64,000 bases of DNA from Macrocybe gigantea. Its lineage: Eukaryota > Basidiomycota > Agaricomycetes > Agaricales > Callistosporiaceae. The stretch covers positions 186,001 through 250,000 of the forward strand of contig SJRY01000107.1 of NCBI GenBank assembly GCA_011319805.1, written 5' to 3'. The position numbers were made by a program, and so were the translations under genes. The notes below the pieces were generated by a model. That model worked only from the letters and a program-made list of their open reading frames with translations, had not been told where the DNA came from and ran no database searches. Shown piece after piece: positions 43,463 to 55,359 of this stretch; the stretch's first letter is position 1; each line of letters starts with the position of its first letter.

Positions 43463-44389
43463 TCAACAGCCTGATAGCGCGCTCTTCCACATCCGAGCAC
43501 CTCTTATCGAACGCAGCTGTTGACTAGTCAGCACGACAATCTTTCTCAAATCTCGGATATCCAACGCACCGATTTGTTCATCTTCTTCTGGCTTCATGCT
43601 TGAAGCTTGCGGGGGATTGGCTGTAGTCAAGAACGTCCTCCGGCGGTGGGCTGACCTCATGCATGAGTAAATGTTCTATGACGCTATAGTAAACTCACAT
43701 CGCCGGATCAATGCCTCAATTTCTGCAACCAGTGTCTCCGTCATCTGTAAAATCAATAAGGGAATTTGCCCTTGTGGAGATTATACGTACGAGCTGGCCT
43801 CTGATTTTGCAGACATTCTGGACCCGACGGCTAAATTCCATCGACTTGATGTTGTTCGAGTTTGGCTGTGTGGCTATTAGAACTCGAAGATGGTCGACAT
43901 AGCCTTTCGCAGCCAAAGATTCTTCGTCCAGCGATTTCCTCAAAACGACAGACGTAGTCTCGTTGAACATGTTCATCTGCAAACGAGTCGGTCAAAGAAC
44001 CGGACACAAACGCTGTCTGCGAACTGACGGAGGAGATGAGATGCTCGCACAAATACCCCAACCCGACAGAGGTGTCTATCAGCTTTTGCAGTTCACGCCC
44101 TTGTCTTCCTGTACGACGCCGTTACCGCCGTTGCCTCAAAGAAACGAACACAGATCAGACTCACGATCTTGGCCTGTTTCTTGTCCAGCTCGGCGCTCGA
44201 TATGTGCTCTGGGAGAGCTACCTCCCGAAACTGCATCATATTCCTCGCCCGCGTCCGCACATGGTTGACGATCTTCTCTGCCTCTGATTGATTCTTGCCT
44301 AGAACGGCGCGCAGCCTCTGACGAGCTTCGGGGATCGATGGTTGCTTGCTTGCCATCGTGCGCGCGATGCGTGCATGATAAAGGTGCAT
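43463..44389 (-). CDS. Gene B2: coiled-coil protein of unknown function (right copy, longer)
   Basis: Starts at 44389 (MHLYHARIARTMASKQPSIP). Exons match the left copy: ARNMMQFREVALPEHISSAE, MNMFNETTSVVLRKSLDEE, SMEFSRRVQNVCKIRGQL, TETLVAEIEALIRR. The final exon has five Cs at the site where the left has four. It therefore reads on through AHRRRTFLTTANPPQASSM, KPEEDEQIGALDIRDLRKIV and QQLRSIRG to a stop at 43463. Beyond it, another frame (VEERAIRLLSRKVDKAEKGY, RKLLQETQRLAG) looks coding and ends inside the 21 bp palindrome, so the true C-terminus may lie there with one further frame break shared by both arms. Family unknown. Confidence 0.58.
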
Positions 44390-44537
44390 GGTCTATATTG
44401 TGGTCAGAAGAAGGGAAGCTGGAAGCTGGAACAGAGAAATTGACTTGCAGCCAGTGCATCGCGGGTATAATGGAGGCGGAATGGCTGCAACGGGCCTAAT
44501 GTTAGGTCGTTTTCTTGAGGAGAGGGGATATCGAGTT

Positions 44538-45330
44538 TCAATGGCTGATAGTCTTAGATTCAGCCTATAAAATAATAGAAATACGGGCGAATGTACCTCT
44601 TTTTCGACAGCAGCGATCGTTTGTCTGGACGACTGACAATCAGAAAGCGTCAAAACCGTCCAAAACCCGTTCTCACTTCAATTCACCGAGCATCCTTGTC
44701 AACCGGTTTAGCCTCTCCAAGCGCACCTTTTCCTTCTCTTCTAAAATCTCCAACAGCAGCGCCGTGCGCCTCCTCTCATGCAACTGCACTCTGAGATTAT
44801 CCAGTTCGCGTTCTGAGCCATCACACATGAAATCATCACAACTCAAACAATGACAGACAGGAGAGGACGCACGTGTACCATCCAACTCGATCTGCTTATC
44901 CTCTAGCCGCTTCCTGCACTCTTCTGCAGTTTTCCTAGCACCAGAAAGAAGAACCTCCGTCTTATCTACCGGAGAACGCGTCACATCGTCCGATCTCTTT
45001 ATGCGCGTATTGCAGCGCGTCTCGCGCCATCTTACAAGAGATCAACGGAAAGGAAGAGATCAAGACAACGACGCGACGCTCACCGTTGGATTCTTCCACG
45101 CGCAGCGGCAACCTCTTGCCTTCCTCTGACATGGCGGCTCAAAAACAGCAGAGCCTCCGCCAGGGTCCGCGATACAAACGCTGAAACTCTTCAAACGTGA
45201 TGCGTGGAGCACCTAGCTGTAGTAGAGCTTCGTAGACGAATTTTGCAGAACCTAGATTGTCTTCCGTCACGTCTGTCGTCGCCGATGGAATACGAGCAGC
45301 TCGGTGTGGAAAGCGCGATGATGAAGCCAT
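44538..45330 (-). pseudogene. Gene B1 (right copy), frameshifted in exon 1
   Basis: Starts at 45330 (MASSSRFPHRAARIP). After QRLYRGP the left copy reads ggacctctgg but here ggaccctgg, one base shorter, so the frame shifts and stops within ten codons. Downstream exons (RKTAEECRKRLEDKQIELDG, RLNRLTRMLGELK, and the short end exon) remain well conserved. Either a recent real loss or a base-call error; the left copy is readable. Confidence 0.6.
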
Positions 45331-45528
45331 ATTGACCTTTGGTTTATTTGGCGTTATGTGCGCGTCCTGATCGCGTTGTTCCTAATGAACTTCTCGAGTG
45401 CAACAAGAGGTCGAGACACGTAAACTGGGGATGCATTGGGAACAACTCAAATACTGTACAGTGGAGTGGTATATATGAACATGTAGAGTGCAAATCTAGA
45501 GCATGAATGTCATTGAAAGTCTTAGCCA

Positions 45529-47084
45529 TCAGTGACTGTTGTTGCGACGAAGAGAATCAATGAAATCCACGACGACCATCATTCCGGTCTGCTCATTGCC
45601 CTTGAGAGAGCGCTCGACAACCTTCTTGAGCAAAGATGTAGGCACAACTTGGTGAGCCACATTATTGCCTTTGGTGCGAATGGAGGAGAAACGTTGCACT
45701 AGAAGATGCATCGCAATGTTGTTGTTGATCAGCGTCTCAACGTAGGCAAGGTGTCGATACGGATTTAAAAGGGTCCGCGCAGTGATCAAACGGTCATTAT
45801 CGGACACGGCGAATGTTGGTTACCGCTATCGAGAGCCACTCGCCACTTCATGGATAGTGCTGTTATGCTATCTTCATCATAGGTGCCGAAGACGCAGATG
45901 ACGGCGAGTCCTGCCTGGGCTTGGTCAAGCAGCGACCGGAGACGATTTGATCCAGATAAGAAACGTCCTGTGCCATCGAGTTAAGTCATATGATATGGGA
46001 ATAAAGACAGAGAGAGACATGTATACCTGAGTGATAGACCAGGCTTCGAGGTTCCCTGTGCGATCCGCCATGTCGTCGACTTGTGCCTGCAACTCCCGCT
46101 TCTCGGCGACCAACCTCTTTTGCAGCATTTCACCCTTTTTCGCAAGATCGGATTGCGCCTTCTCGCGCTCAGCTCGTTCTGTCTGTAGCTGTCGCTCCAG
46201 CTTCTCCTGCTTATCTTGCGCGACCTGCCTTTCCCGCTTTCGCTCGTCACGCTCAGCTTGTATGTCCTTCTCCAGCTTCTCCTGCTTATCTTGCGCGACC
46301 TGCCTTTCCTGCTTTCGCTCGTCACGCTCAGCTTGTATCTCCTTCTCCAGCTTCTCCTGCGTGACTTGCATCTCCCGCCGAAGCTCCGCGACCACTGCCT
46401 GAAAATCTACGTTGGACGGCTGAAAATAACGCATTAGACTTCCTGAAAAGCGAGGGTTCGCAAAACGTACCATCGAACCGGCCACAGCGCGGGTGTCACT
46501 ACGACCAATATCGTCTACACGACTGGTCAGCACTGCCCACTTTCATTTTTTTAAAAATGGCAATTACCCTCATCGCTGGATGCAGCGCCCGTGTCTTCCG
46601 TGACCGGTGTTTCAATTGCAACATTCTTCGATCCTTTCTTCTTCTTCTTATTCTTCTTCTTCTTCTTCTCGGTGACTTTCAAGCCAAAGCGATATATTGT
46701 TACAAACACGGATGGAATATACCAGTAAAATTTCATACCTGTCGCCTGAAGGTCGGTCATTCTCTGTTGTAGATTAGAGTATTCTTTTGCCAACTGGTCA
46801 AAGTCTGAACGAATATGATACATCGGATGTTCTTCTGTAACGTTGAGCAGAAATAAACCCTCTTTGCCACGGAGTACGTCGTTGATGACTGTGTTGTCGT
46901 CACATGCCGTCACATCCGCTCGAAGGTAGGGTGTGACACTCCTGACCGAACCCCGGACATTCCGTTGAAAGGCCCGTTCCAATTCATTTGCATACACATC
47001 CACGACCTGACCGACGGTGTTTCGCTCTTTGGCTTCGATGACGAAGTTTTCAACGATGGGATGGACTCTGATGCGACTAGACAT
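45529..47084 (-). CDS. Gene A: coiled-coil protein of unknown function (right copy)
   Basis: Same exon plan as 23481-24998. The first 149 translated residues (including the optional 63 nt intron) are identical between arms. Divergence begins abruptly at the following VAIETP versus VAKEAP. The coiled coil is longer here: an additional unit of the ERDERKxERQVAQDKQEKLE type. The C-terminus has one extra Arg (SLRRNNSH). Open throughout. Family unknown; a structural or scaffolding role is only a guess from the coiled coil. Confidence 0.72.
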
Positions 47085-47461
47085 GGTGGTGGTTATGGTC
47101 TAAACGTGTACATGTTTATTATCGATCTGCCCATTTATCAAAAAAAACAATAGCGAAATCATTCCCAGCGAACAAGTCCTGGAACCAAACACGGCTGATT
47201 TGCGATTCGATCCCAGAACATATCGGTATCCTCCGGATGCGATCAAGTAAAGTGCAGATCTCCGTGCATGTCCCGCAGCGGTTGAGGGAGGCATTGATAG
47301 AGACTCGTGCGACACATTACACGAACTGGCTTATCATGGCAGCGAAATAAGTGCTCTCCAATCTCTCCTTCTACAGTGAATCGGAATAACTCAACGACAT
47401 TACCCTTGCCATGTTCTGGAGCTTCATTGACTCAAATCAATAGAAGACGAACTAGGCATCA

Positions 47462-47735
47462 CCACAGCATCACATTCACTGTTGGTTCCTCCCGCGTGCA
47501 ACGGCAACTTCTCTTACCTTCCTGGCACGCCGGCTCGGCAATAGCAGCATCTCCGCTACGTGGCCCACGTGGCCCGTGCTACAAACGAATGTGGTGTGCG
47601 GAGCGCTTAGCTGGAGAAGTGCTCCATACAGTTGCTTGGCGGAGTCTGGATCGCCTGAACTGTGTGGAATGCGCGATAATGACCCTGGTTTATTTGGCGT
47701 TATGTGCGCGTCCTGATCGCGTTGTTTGTGGTTGT
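47462..47735 (-). pseudogene. Decayed extra copy of gene B1 exon 1 (right arm)
   Basis: Mirror of the relic at 22828-23098, with the same cacataacgccaaataaacc segment (47693-47715) and scrambled B1-like residues. Differs from the left relic by several indels. Confidence 0.7.
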
Positions 47736-47875
47736 GGTACTTGCTTATCTCTTGCTAGTATTGTCAGCTGTACCATCATCTGAGCAAGTTCTTGGCGCTA
47801 GAACTTCACTAAGACCAAGGAGAAGAGGCATGTAGCCGCAGAGCTCCTGCATCTCAAACGGCCGCGACAACGCCG

Positions 47876-47921
47876 GATGTGCTCTGCGCAATACACTCGA
47901 TGTGCTCTGCGCAATACACTC
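47876..47921. repeat. 23 bp tandem duplication, right arm only
   Basis: The 23-mer starting gatgtgctctgcgcaataca occurs twice in direct succession (47876-47898, 47899-47921). The left arm near 22680 has one copy. Confidence 0.85.
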
Positions 47922-48254
47922 AAAGCGGATCTGGGTTCAAACGACGACCCGAATCTTGGCTGATGGACTCGCGTCAACGTCAGTTTTAGACGTCTCTCGG
48001 GATCTGACATGCGCCGCTCGCTCCACCTCCCTGGCCGAGCACGGTGACATGCATGTGATGGACAGAAGCAGCGCCGACATTTCGCTTCAGAAGACAGGCA
48101 AACCTATCATTGTCACGGCCCCCAGTTGTCAGTCATGGCATCTAAATCGGCTGGCAAATGGCGAGCGCAGGCTGTCACGGCCAGGCGCCCGTGCACCCAT
48201 TTACTTGTTCGCTTCTGGTCTCAACTTGCGTCACCACATCCCCCCTTCTGATAT

Positions 48255-50339
48255 ATGTCCACGGGGCGCAGGCTCGTCAAGGTCTTTGCGTTGCCGCTAT
48301 GTGTCATCGTCCTGCTGCATCTACTTTACTACCGAAAGCTCCTCTACCTAATCGTCGGATCCAACACTTTCCATCTCGCTGAGAAACCACTAACGGCGGC
48401 GGCGGCGGCTACATCGAATCCAACGACCGGCCCGGTTTCCCATATCTATCGCGACGACGGGCTACTGGAGCTCAATCCGGATAGCACACACCACCCGATA
48501 TTTGAGTTGATCGAGCAGGCAGAGGAACGTTGGAGGCACAAGCTGGCACGGGCGAGCAAGACGCTGGATCAAGCTGTCCAGGAATACAAAAGACGGTACA
48601 ACCGACATCCTCCGAAAGGCTTTGATATATGGCAAGCGTGTGATGCAGCTTCGTATGGACCGTGCCGTTGACCTGCGACGAATAGGTGGAATTATACTGA
48701 GGCTCATAGCGTCCAGCTTCGCGACGAGTATGATCAGATTTGGCACGACCTTGAGCCATTCTGGGCGATACGGCCGGAAGAGCTTCAAAAGCTACAAGCA
48801 CAACAAGAATCCCAACCAGACTCTTACACCATCGGCAAAACTACCCACAACGATACTATCAGACTTCTTAAGACTGCGTTTTCCGATCCTGTGGACTGGG
48901 AAAAAAAGAATCTGCTGCGTGGAGCTGAGGACCTAATTGGTCTTCTGCGAGATGTACAAGACGGTCTTCCGCCATTCCGTGCTGTAGTCTCGCCCCATGA
49001 TAACCCAATGCTGCTTTCTGACTATGAGATCAAGAAAAAACTCCTTGATGCCGCATCGAAGGGAAAATGTTGGTTGTACTGCGGTGGATGCGTTTTCTTA
49101 TCGGCTGATAGCTTTCTTAACCAGATGTCAATGTTGACTCACTGCAGCCTGGAGAAAGGCTCAGCTGGTTCTCGGCATGTGCGCCATCATCACCTGCACG
49201 TCAAGCTGCAGTCGCAACCACACAGCTCCCTCCAACCGCAAGCGTTTCATCCATGACCACAAAAAGACTATGGACCCCTGCGTGCACCCTCACCTCATCG
49301 AGCAGCATGGGCAATTTCTCACGCACGAGCCTATCGCATCGCGCCTCGTTGTCCCGCAGTTCGCGTACTGCTCCACTGCGCTGCATCATGACATCCAGGC
49401 GCCCGCACTCCTGTCCTGGATCCCAGACATCCTCCCGCGGTCCGACGACCCGCCATGGGACGCCAAGCCAGACATCCGCCTGTCGTGGCGCGGGAGTAAC
49501 ACGGGTATATGGCATGCTCCTGAGAGCCGCTGGCGCGACGCACAACGCGCCAGGCTGGTCGATCTTACGAAGGATATGCGTGGCGCGGTGGAGGTGCTGA
49601 TGAACGAGTCAGTTGAACGCGGGGAGGCTCGTCGTGAGGACGCTTGACAAGAACTTGGTCAACCCTGCGATGCTGGACGTTGCGTTTGCGGGAAGCCCTG
49701 TTGGCTGTCCGCCCGAGTTTTGCGAGCAGCTGACAGAGATTTTCGAGTGGAGACGACGCCAGGGCGCGAAGGAGGCTGGAACCTTTAAATACGTCCTTGA
49801 CGTGCGTCGTGGCTAGGTGTGGCTGACAATGCGCTGCGGTGGCTGACCTTCGGCGTTTTGACAGGTCGACGGAAATGCTTGGTCGAGCAGATTCAAGCGC
49901 CTGATGACCTCCAACTCCCTCATTCTAAAAGCGACGATTTATCCAGAATGGTACGACGATTGACGACGATGACGGTGCATTTTGAGCCCAGTTCTCAGGT
50001 TCCTGGACCGCGTCGAGCCGTGGGTGCATTACGCGCCTGTGCAAGTGGACTATTCCGACCTGTACGACGTCCTTGTGTTCTTCCGCGGAGGCTTGTATGG
50101 TGAAGGTGCGCATGAGAAGCTTGCGAAGAAAATCGCCTCCGAAGGACGCGCATGGAGCAAGTCGTTTTGGAGGAAAGAGGATTTGACTGCGTATCTGTTC
50201 AGGTTAGTTGGCAGCGCTCCACCGAACCCGCCGCTTTGCGCTGGTCGAGCTGACTCGTTGTGACAGGTTGTTCTTGGAGTATGCCAGAGTTATGAGTTTG
50301 AAAAGGGAGTCCATGAATTACGAGCACCAGGCCGGTTGA
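48255..50339 (+). CDS. GT90 (CAP10-like) glycosyltransferase, type II membrane protein
   Basis: Putative xylosyl/glucosyltransferase of the GT90 family, probably in the Golgi. Starts [20 protein letters not shown], a single N-terminal membrane helix. After [16 protein letters not shown] and [20 protein letters not shown], an intron follows. Later exons give [149 protein letters not shown] and [19 protein letters not shown]. The last exon, [14 protein letters not shown], ends at 50339. One apparent extra base in gggg (49621-49624) shifts the frame before LVVRTLDKN. Only this copy keeps the full domain; the left copy is destroyed. Confidence 0.85.
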
Positions 50340-51510
50340 AGATCCTTCGGTCATGTATTTCTATCCTACTCTTTTTTTTCGGTTACCCAGCCGCAGATGC
50401 AATCATTGCATTGGATTCTCCATGTCGAGTTCGATTCGCCTACCGGGCGAGTTCAGAGGGTTCGCCTACTAGGCGTTCCATTACGAACGGCACTTGTGAA
50501 AGCCCCCCTTGACGAAAAACCAGAGCGTCCTTGATTTGTTGCCGTCGACTTAGGTCGTGGAAGACATAGATCCGGAGTCCAATGAGCCAGGAGAATCCTG
50601 ATGTGGCGATCGATGTGTCAAGAGGTCAGTGATGTGTTAGGTACCAGAAAGATGCACGTTTCGGAATCAGGCATTGTGTCAATGAGAACAAGTGGAGTTG
50701 ACGTGACCAATCCATTCTAGGCCTATTCTCGAGCCTAGGGACAGAGGGTTATATGCCATGGGACAGATACCCACCGATGGTGGCTGACAGAGTCTGGTGT
50801 GCGCCACTTTTTCTGAAGGCTCGTCAGGGCCTGGTGCTCTTGATGACAAGCGGCGAGTAGCAAGAGTGACTGCCATAGATTGTCCGCCACATCTAGTCCG
50901 CCATGAAAACGGTGTTAGCATATGAGGAGATGATGAGGGTGTGAACGCAGGTTGGGTTACGGAGAAGCAAGGCATTATATATTCCGCCGCGACTTGGGGG
51001 CTGACAGTAAGTTCATCGCGTCTGAGATCACACACGTCAGCCTCATGCACGGCTTGAAACCGCTTGACTCTCCACGCTTCGTGTTCAAAAAGATTTCAAG
51101 CCACTGATTTATTAAGATTGTAATGGACCACCAAGAACAAAATCTACACGCTGTTGAGCAACCGTTGAGCTACTGTGTGGGACCAATCCCTTCCTACGGG
51201 AGCCGGTGACAATATTCCTCGCTTACTACGAAAAGGCCGCTATAGTCTGATTAAAGCAAGCATCAATGGTATTCTTGTAGTCGATGAACAGCTGCTTTCT
51301 GCTGGTCTGCGGGTACGGAAGAGAATATGAGCATCCCATTTACTGCTCATGCCAAGCGACACTGGAGCAACGGCAATCAGCATCTTCGAATATCACAGCA
51401 TTTGCAGCTACGGAAGCAAGCTCTGACGAACTATATCATGTTGCTAGTATTGCTGGCGGGCGTGGGATGCCCTGTATTTTGGTCTTCACAAAGTCCAGGT
51501 GGGATCGCGC
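50340..51510. other. Intergenic region right of the duplication
   Basis: 3' flank of GT90. Short frames show no recognisable domain. A short inverted word (cgcctaccgggcgag / cgcctactaggcg) occurs near 50440-50475. No RNA gene seen. Confidence 0.35.
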
Positions 51511-52302
51511 TCAGGAGGAATGGCGAAAGTCGGCCATGTAGGGGTGTGTATACTGTATCCGCGTCTGCTTCGATAACGAGAACATGCTCTGAATCGTGTA
51601 GACATGAGATTCAAAAGACAGTCCAGGGCCACTACTACATACCGACACGTCGTAGGCGTCATTGCCAAAATTATTCAGATATGCCAGATCAGTGAGGCCG
51701 TCTGATGTGATATCAGATCGTGTACAAGAAATGAGGGCAAAAGCTGGACGGACGTAGAAGTCTGCCATGGTAGGGCCCGGGGAAAGATAGATCGCTGTGA
51801 CTGCTGCATTCATGTTGTTTGCCAAGAGTTCCAGGTCAGACAGGTCCTGCAGAATCTTGGCGACCGTAGCGATTGCAGAAGGTATTCCGCTAATCACAGT
51901 CAAAATGACCGCAAGAACGAGGAGACGAAAGCAGGAAGACATCGTGGACTGGGCAACGAAGACTTTGACTCGCCACTCTGCCTAGTCTCGAACGTCAGTT
52001 ATATACTCATAACTTTCATTCTGGCTCGTACCAGGCACATCAAGAACCGTGGACTTTAGATAAAATGGTCCGCTGTCATTTAACAGCGAGACATTCGGAC
52101 TGAAATGATGCAGAGGGAATGCGGAATCTGAACCATACACTGTTACACTGCCATTGCCAGAACCGCTTAAACAGTACAGGGACTTCATAAAAGTAAAAAA
52201 GATCCATGGCATTCTTCCAGCCTCGATTGCTTTGTTCGAGCCAACCGTAGACTCGGAGTCTGATTTATTTTTAGCGCAGGTCAGCTCTGTGTCATCAGTC
52301 AT
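51511..52302 (-). CDS. Hypothetical membrane or secreted protein
   Basis: Two minus-strand frames are likely exons. 51982-52302 is Ser/Asn-rich with many Asn-X-Ser/Thr sites (SGSGNGSVTVYGSDSAF, FSPNVSLLNDSGPFY). 51511-51942 begins with a strong hydrophobic stretch (SSCFRLLVLAVILTVISGIP). Read together they could be one extracellular-plus-membrane-helix protein. Alternatively the second alone is a small secreted protein starting at 51942 with that stretch as signal peptide. No family recognised; splicing unresolved. Confidence 0.35.
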
Positions 52303-52871
52303 CTACCGCGTTGCGTTTCACATACAGACTCGGATGAGGGACAGACGCGAAGTGCCTCATCAATCAGTCAAGTACGTCGTCCAAGACGTTTGTCGCCCGA
52401 TATTGGGAGGATGGAGCGGTCCAGAATAAATGGGTACCTGGACGGCGATGACGCGGATCGAAAGCTTTGGTAGCTGTCGTTTTCGATGTCCGATGTCAGC
52501 GATACTTCGGAAGAGATGAAAAAGGTGGTGCCATGTCCAAAGGTCCACCGGCCTGGCGCTCAGAGCCAAAAAAGATGGGTTCTACTGTCGAGGTCTTGCT
52601 GGCTCAGCACGGCTCACACCGATCAGGGAGCAAGCACCATGATTATGAGCTTGTTTTTCGATGAAACCGAGGAACGCGGCAAGAGATGAGCAAAGAAAAT
52701 AGGTCTGTGGGCATCAGCGTCACGAAAGGCGAAAGAACGATGGTATTTAGGCATAAAAATTGAATGTTAAAACATCTACTGTCCTTGGCTTGCATTCTGA
52801 AACAAACGCAGTACTTTTCGTGTTAAAATGCACCAGATAATTTTACAGTGCGTTTCGGAGGAAAAAATATT
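52303..52871. other. Intergenic region
   Basis: Between the hypothetical gene (-) and the 3' end of the first P450 (-). Nothing recognised. Confidence 0.35.
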
Positions 52872-55042
52872 TTAGAAATCCCATGTAGCGGTTTGATCGA
52901 CGAGGGCGCGTGCATGGGCATTTCTTGGCTCGATGCGACATTCAAATGGTTCAGGCCGACTTTCATTACGTTCAAATCAAACTAGGACCTTAACGTTAGG
53001 TAACTCAGATGGCGCACCTTATCATCCCCGACGTGACCGCGACTATTGGCGCAATCTCCTCACCGTGCTCATCGATAGGCTTGGATATTCTCAAGGTGGC
53101 CAGTATCGAAGCGATTGCAATCCACATGTTCGCATCAGCAAGATATCTCCCTGGGCAAATCCTGCCAGACCAGCTTGATTGAACGACATGGACGTATGGC
53201 AGAACAAAAACGCTTCGCACCGACGACCAAAACCAAATGGTCCGCTCGGGAACGGCTCTGCCTGCCCTGCGGTATTGGTAGGTAACGGGTGGGGTCGAAT
53301 TCGTCGGGATTCGCGTAAAATCGTTCGTCCGTAGTTATAGCCCTATCACAAATATATTGGTTTATTTCCTTCCTTCTCAAATGCAATGTGCTTACCTCGC
53401 ATTGGCAATAACCAGCGAGCCCTTAGGAATAAGCATACCATTGTAAACGTCGTCCTCCATGGACTTGTGCGGTACGCCTGAGCATAACAAGTCAGAAGCA
53501 GGCAACTCGGCTTTAGCGATAGGTGTTACCTAGTGGAGTGACGAGTTTCCATCTTCAGCGCGTTAGCGGTTTAGTGACGTAGTTCCAAGTTGATATATTT
53601 CAGCTTACCGCAAAGTCTCCTGTAAAATCGCTTCGACGAATGGAAGGGATTCACGATCACGAAACTCGGGTAGCCTATCGGGTCCGATGACTGAGTCGAT
53701 TTCCTCTTGAGCCTTGGTCTGATACTGCGGATATATTGTCATAGCCAGAAAGAAGAACGACAGGACAGTCCATGTCTGATGATTTTGGTTTAACGTTAGC
53801 CTGCGTGAACCAAATCGACATACGTCCGTGGGGACTCGCCGTCTCAGCGCCAGCGCAATACATCACTCCAGCAACACTCTTGACATCTTCCACCGATGCC
53901 CAACTACCATCCCCTTCACGGTGGATACGTTCTATGTGACGGCTTAGAAAAGATGGTTTCGCTTTACCTTCTATCTATGACAAGCTCGGTTCAGTGGGTC
54001 AGCCAGTTAGTATGAAATCACGCACCATAAGCCGCTGAACCTCATAATAAGGGAAGTTGTGCAAGTCGTCAATGATGTACTTGTTGTTTCGAGCATAGGT
54101 TGCATAATATGTTCCAGGAAACCAAGGGGGTAAATGTCGCACTTGATGCAAAGGGAAGTTACATGGCGTTGCATAAGAGGTCAAGTGTTGATTTACGTTT
54201 ACTTACAGAAAGGGAAAAAATCGACGGGTGTACTGGCTGGCGAACCCGAGTTGCCCATTGCATGCCCAACGCTATTCGTCATCTTCACATATGGATCGTT
54301 GTCTGAAACAATTTGGTGCCCATACGCGATGCTCATGATGATCGACGTAGAAAACCTAGTGAAAAAAAAATGCGATCAACACACATGGAAAACGTCTGAA
54401 TGCTTGTTACCTCCCAACAAAATCCTCGCGCCTTTCACCATCCGATATGAGGTTCCTCAGCAATAACCGCGCCTCCGCCAATTGGATGGGCTGGTAATCC
54501 TTACATTTCCTGCTATTCAGAGTGTCTTGCAAAAGTCTTCTGTGTCGCTGGAAGCGTTTACTATATCCATTAAATGATATAGTCTTATCCCAACCCATCC
54601 TGGAGATTTTGTTAAAAAAAAAAAGAAATAGTCACAGGTGGAGCGTAGAATGCCATTCAGGAATCCTTACAAGTTCAATAACGTAAACACTGGGCGATCG
54701 CTGTAGTTCGCGCTGCGCTTTTCCAAAAGGTCTACGGCCGCCTTGGCACTGTTCAGAATTATGACCGGCTGGTTAAACAAGTGGTAATAGACAACGTCGC
54801 CTTTGCAATTACCGTGAATTCATTGACCCGATTCCGGAATGTGGATGTTACATACCATAAAGCTTTCCCCACTTGGAGAAGAGGTTTTCCTGGTATTTGG
54901 AAGGGATAAACCTTAAATGCCCAACGATAGGGTCTCCAGGCGGACCAGGCGGCAAAGGCACGCGATATCTGCGCCGGAAGCCAAAGTACCAGACAGCAAC
55001 GATCGTGAAGAGAATGACAGAGACTGAAGCCGTTCCTTCCAT
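52872..55042 (-). CDS. Cytochrome P450 monooxygenase, first of a tandem pair (one apparent one-base deletion)
   Basis: Haem-thiolate oxygenase anchored in the ER; likely secondary metabolism or detoxification. Starts at 55042 with a membrane helix (SVSVILFTIVAVWYFGF) and proline hinge (RVPLPPGPPGDPIVGHLRFI). Further landmarks: MGWDKTISFNGYSKRFQRHR, ASTPVDFFPF, ERIHREGDGSWAS, MYCAGAETASP (I-helix), EEIDSVIGPDRLPEFRDRE, FVEAILQETLR (K-helix ExxR) and ANPDEFDPTRYLP. The haem motif FGFGRRICPGRYLA is assembled across an intron at the second Arg of RR. Just before it the frame slips at 53275-53276 (ccaatacc), consistent with one missing A. The C-terminus PEPFECRIEPRNAHARALVD with QTATWDF ends at 52872. 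Very similar to the next gene. Confidence 0.87.
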
Positions 55043-55359
55043 GGAGCAGTAGAATGACAGACGAACGCGCTCCGCAGACCGATTCTCTTTATAACGGACT
55101 GACCCTCAGGTCAGATGGCATGTGCAACGTAATATCGAGATATCTCCTGCAAACGATTTCGCTGGCACGAGTTGCTGTGTGACCTAATCTTCCCTGAAGC
55201 AGGTGTCCTATGACAATCGATTGTGGCACACGCTATCAGGCCGCTGACAAACGGTTTGTCTGAATGCCTAAACCAGGATGCTTCTGTCGGTAAAGGGGTG
55301 CATACCGTATCTCAAATGGGGCTGCATATCGTACGTGCTACCAGAAAGAATGCATATCG

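Larger units (their letters stand above)
43369..49121. repeat. Right arm of the large inverted duplication
   Basis: Mirror image of 20137-27176, in order B2, B1, gene A, decayed B1 copy and the N-terminal half of GT90. Homology continues past 49121 to about 50215, matching the left remnant at 13455-13907. Lacks the pogo-like element, the 530 bp insertion and the retroelement block, so it better represents the ancestral layout. Confidence 0.92.

Noticed and set aside
20137..49121. Mating-type-like or toxin-antidote locus based on the paired divergent gene blocks
   Set aside because: No homeodomain, pheromone, receptor or recognised killer-type protein is present; coiled coils alone do not support this.
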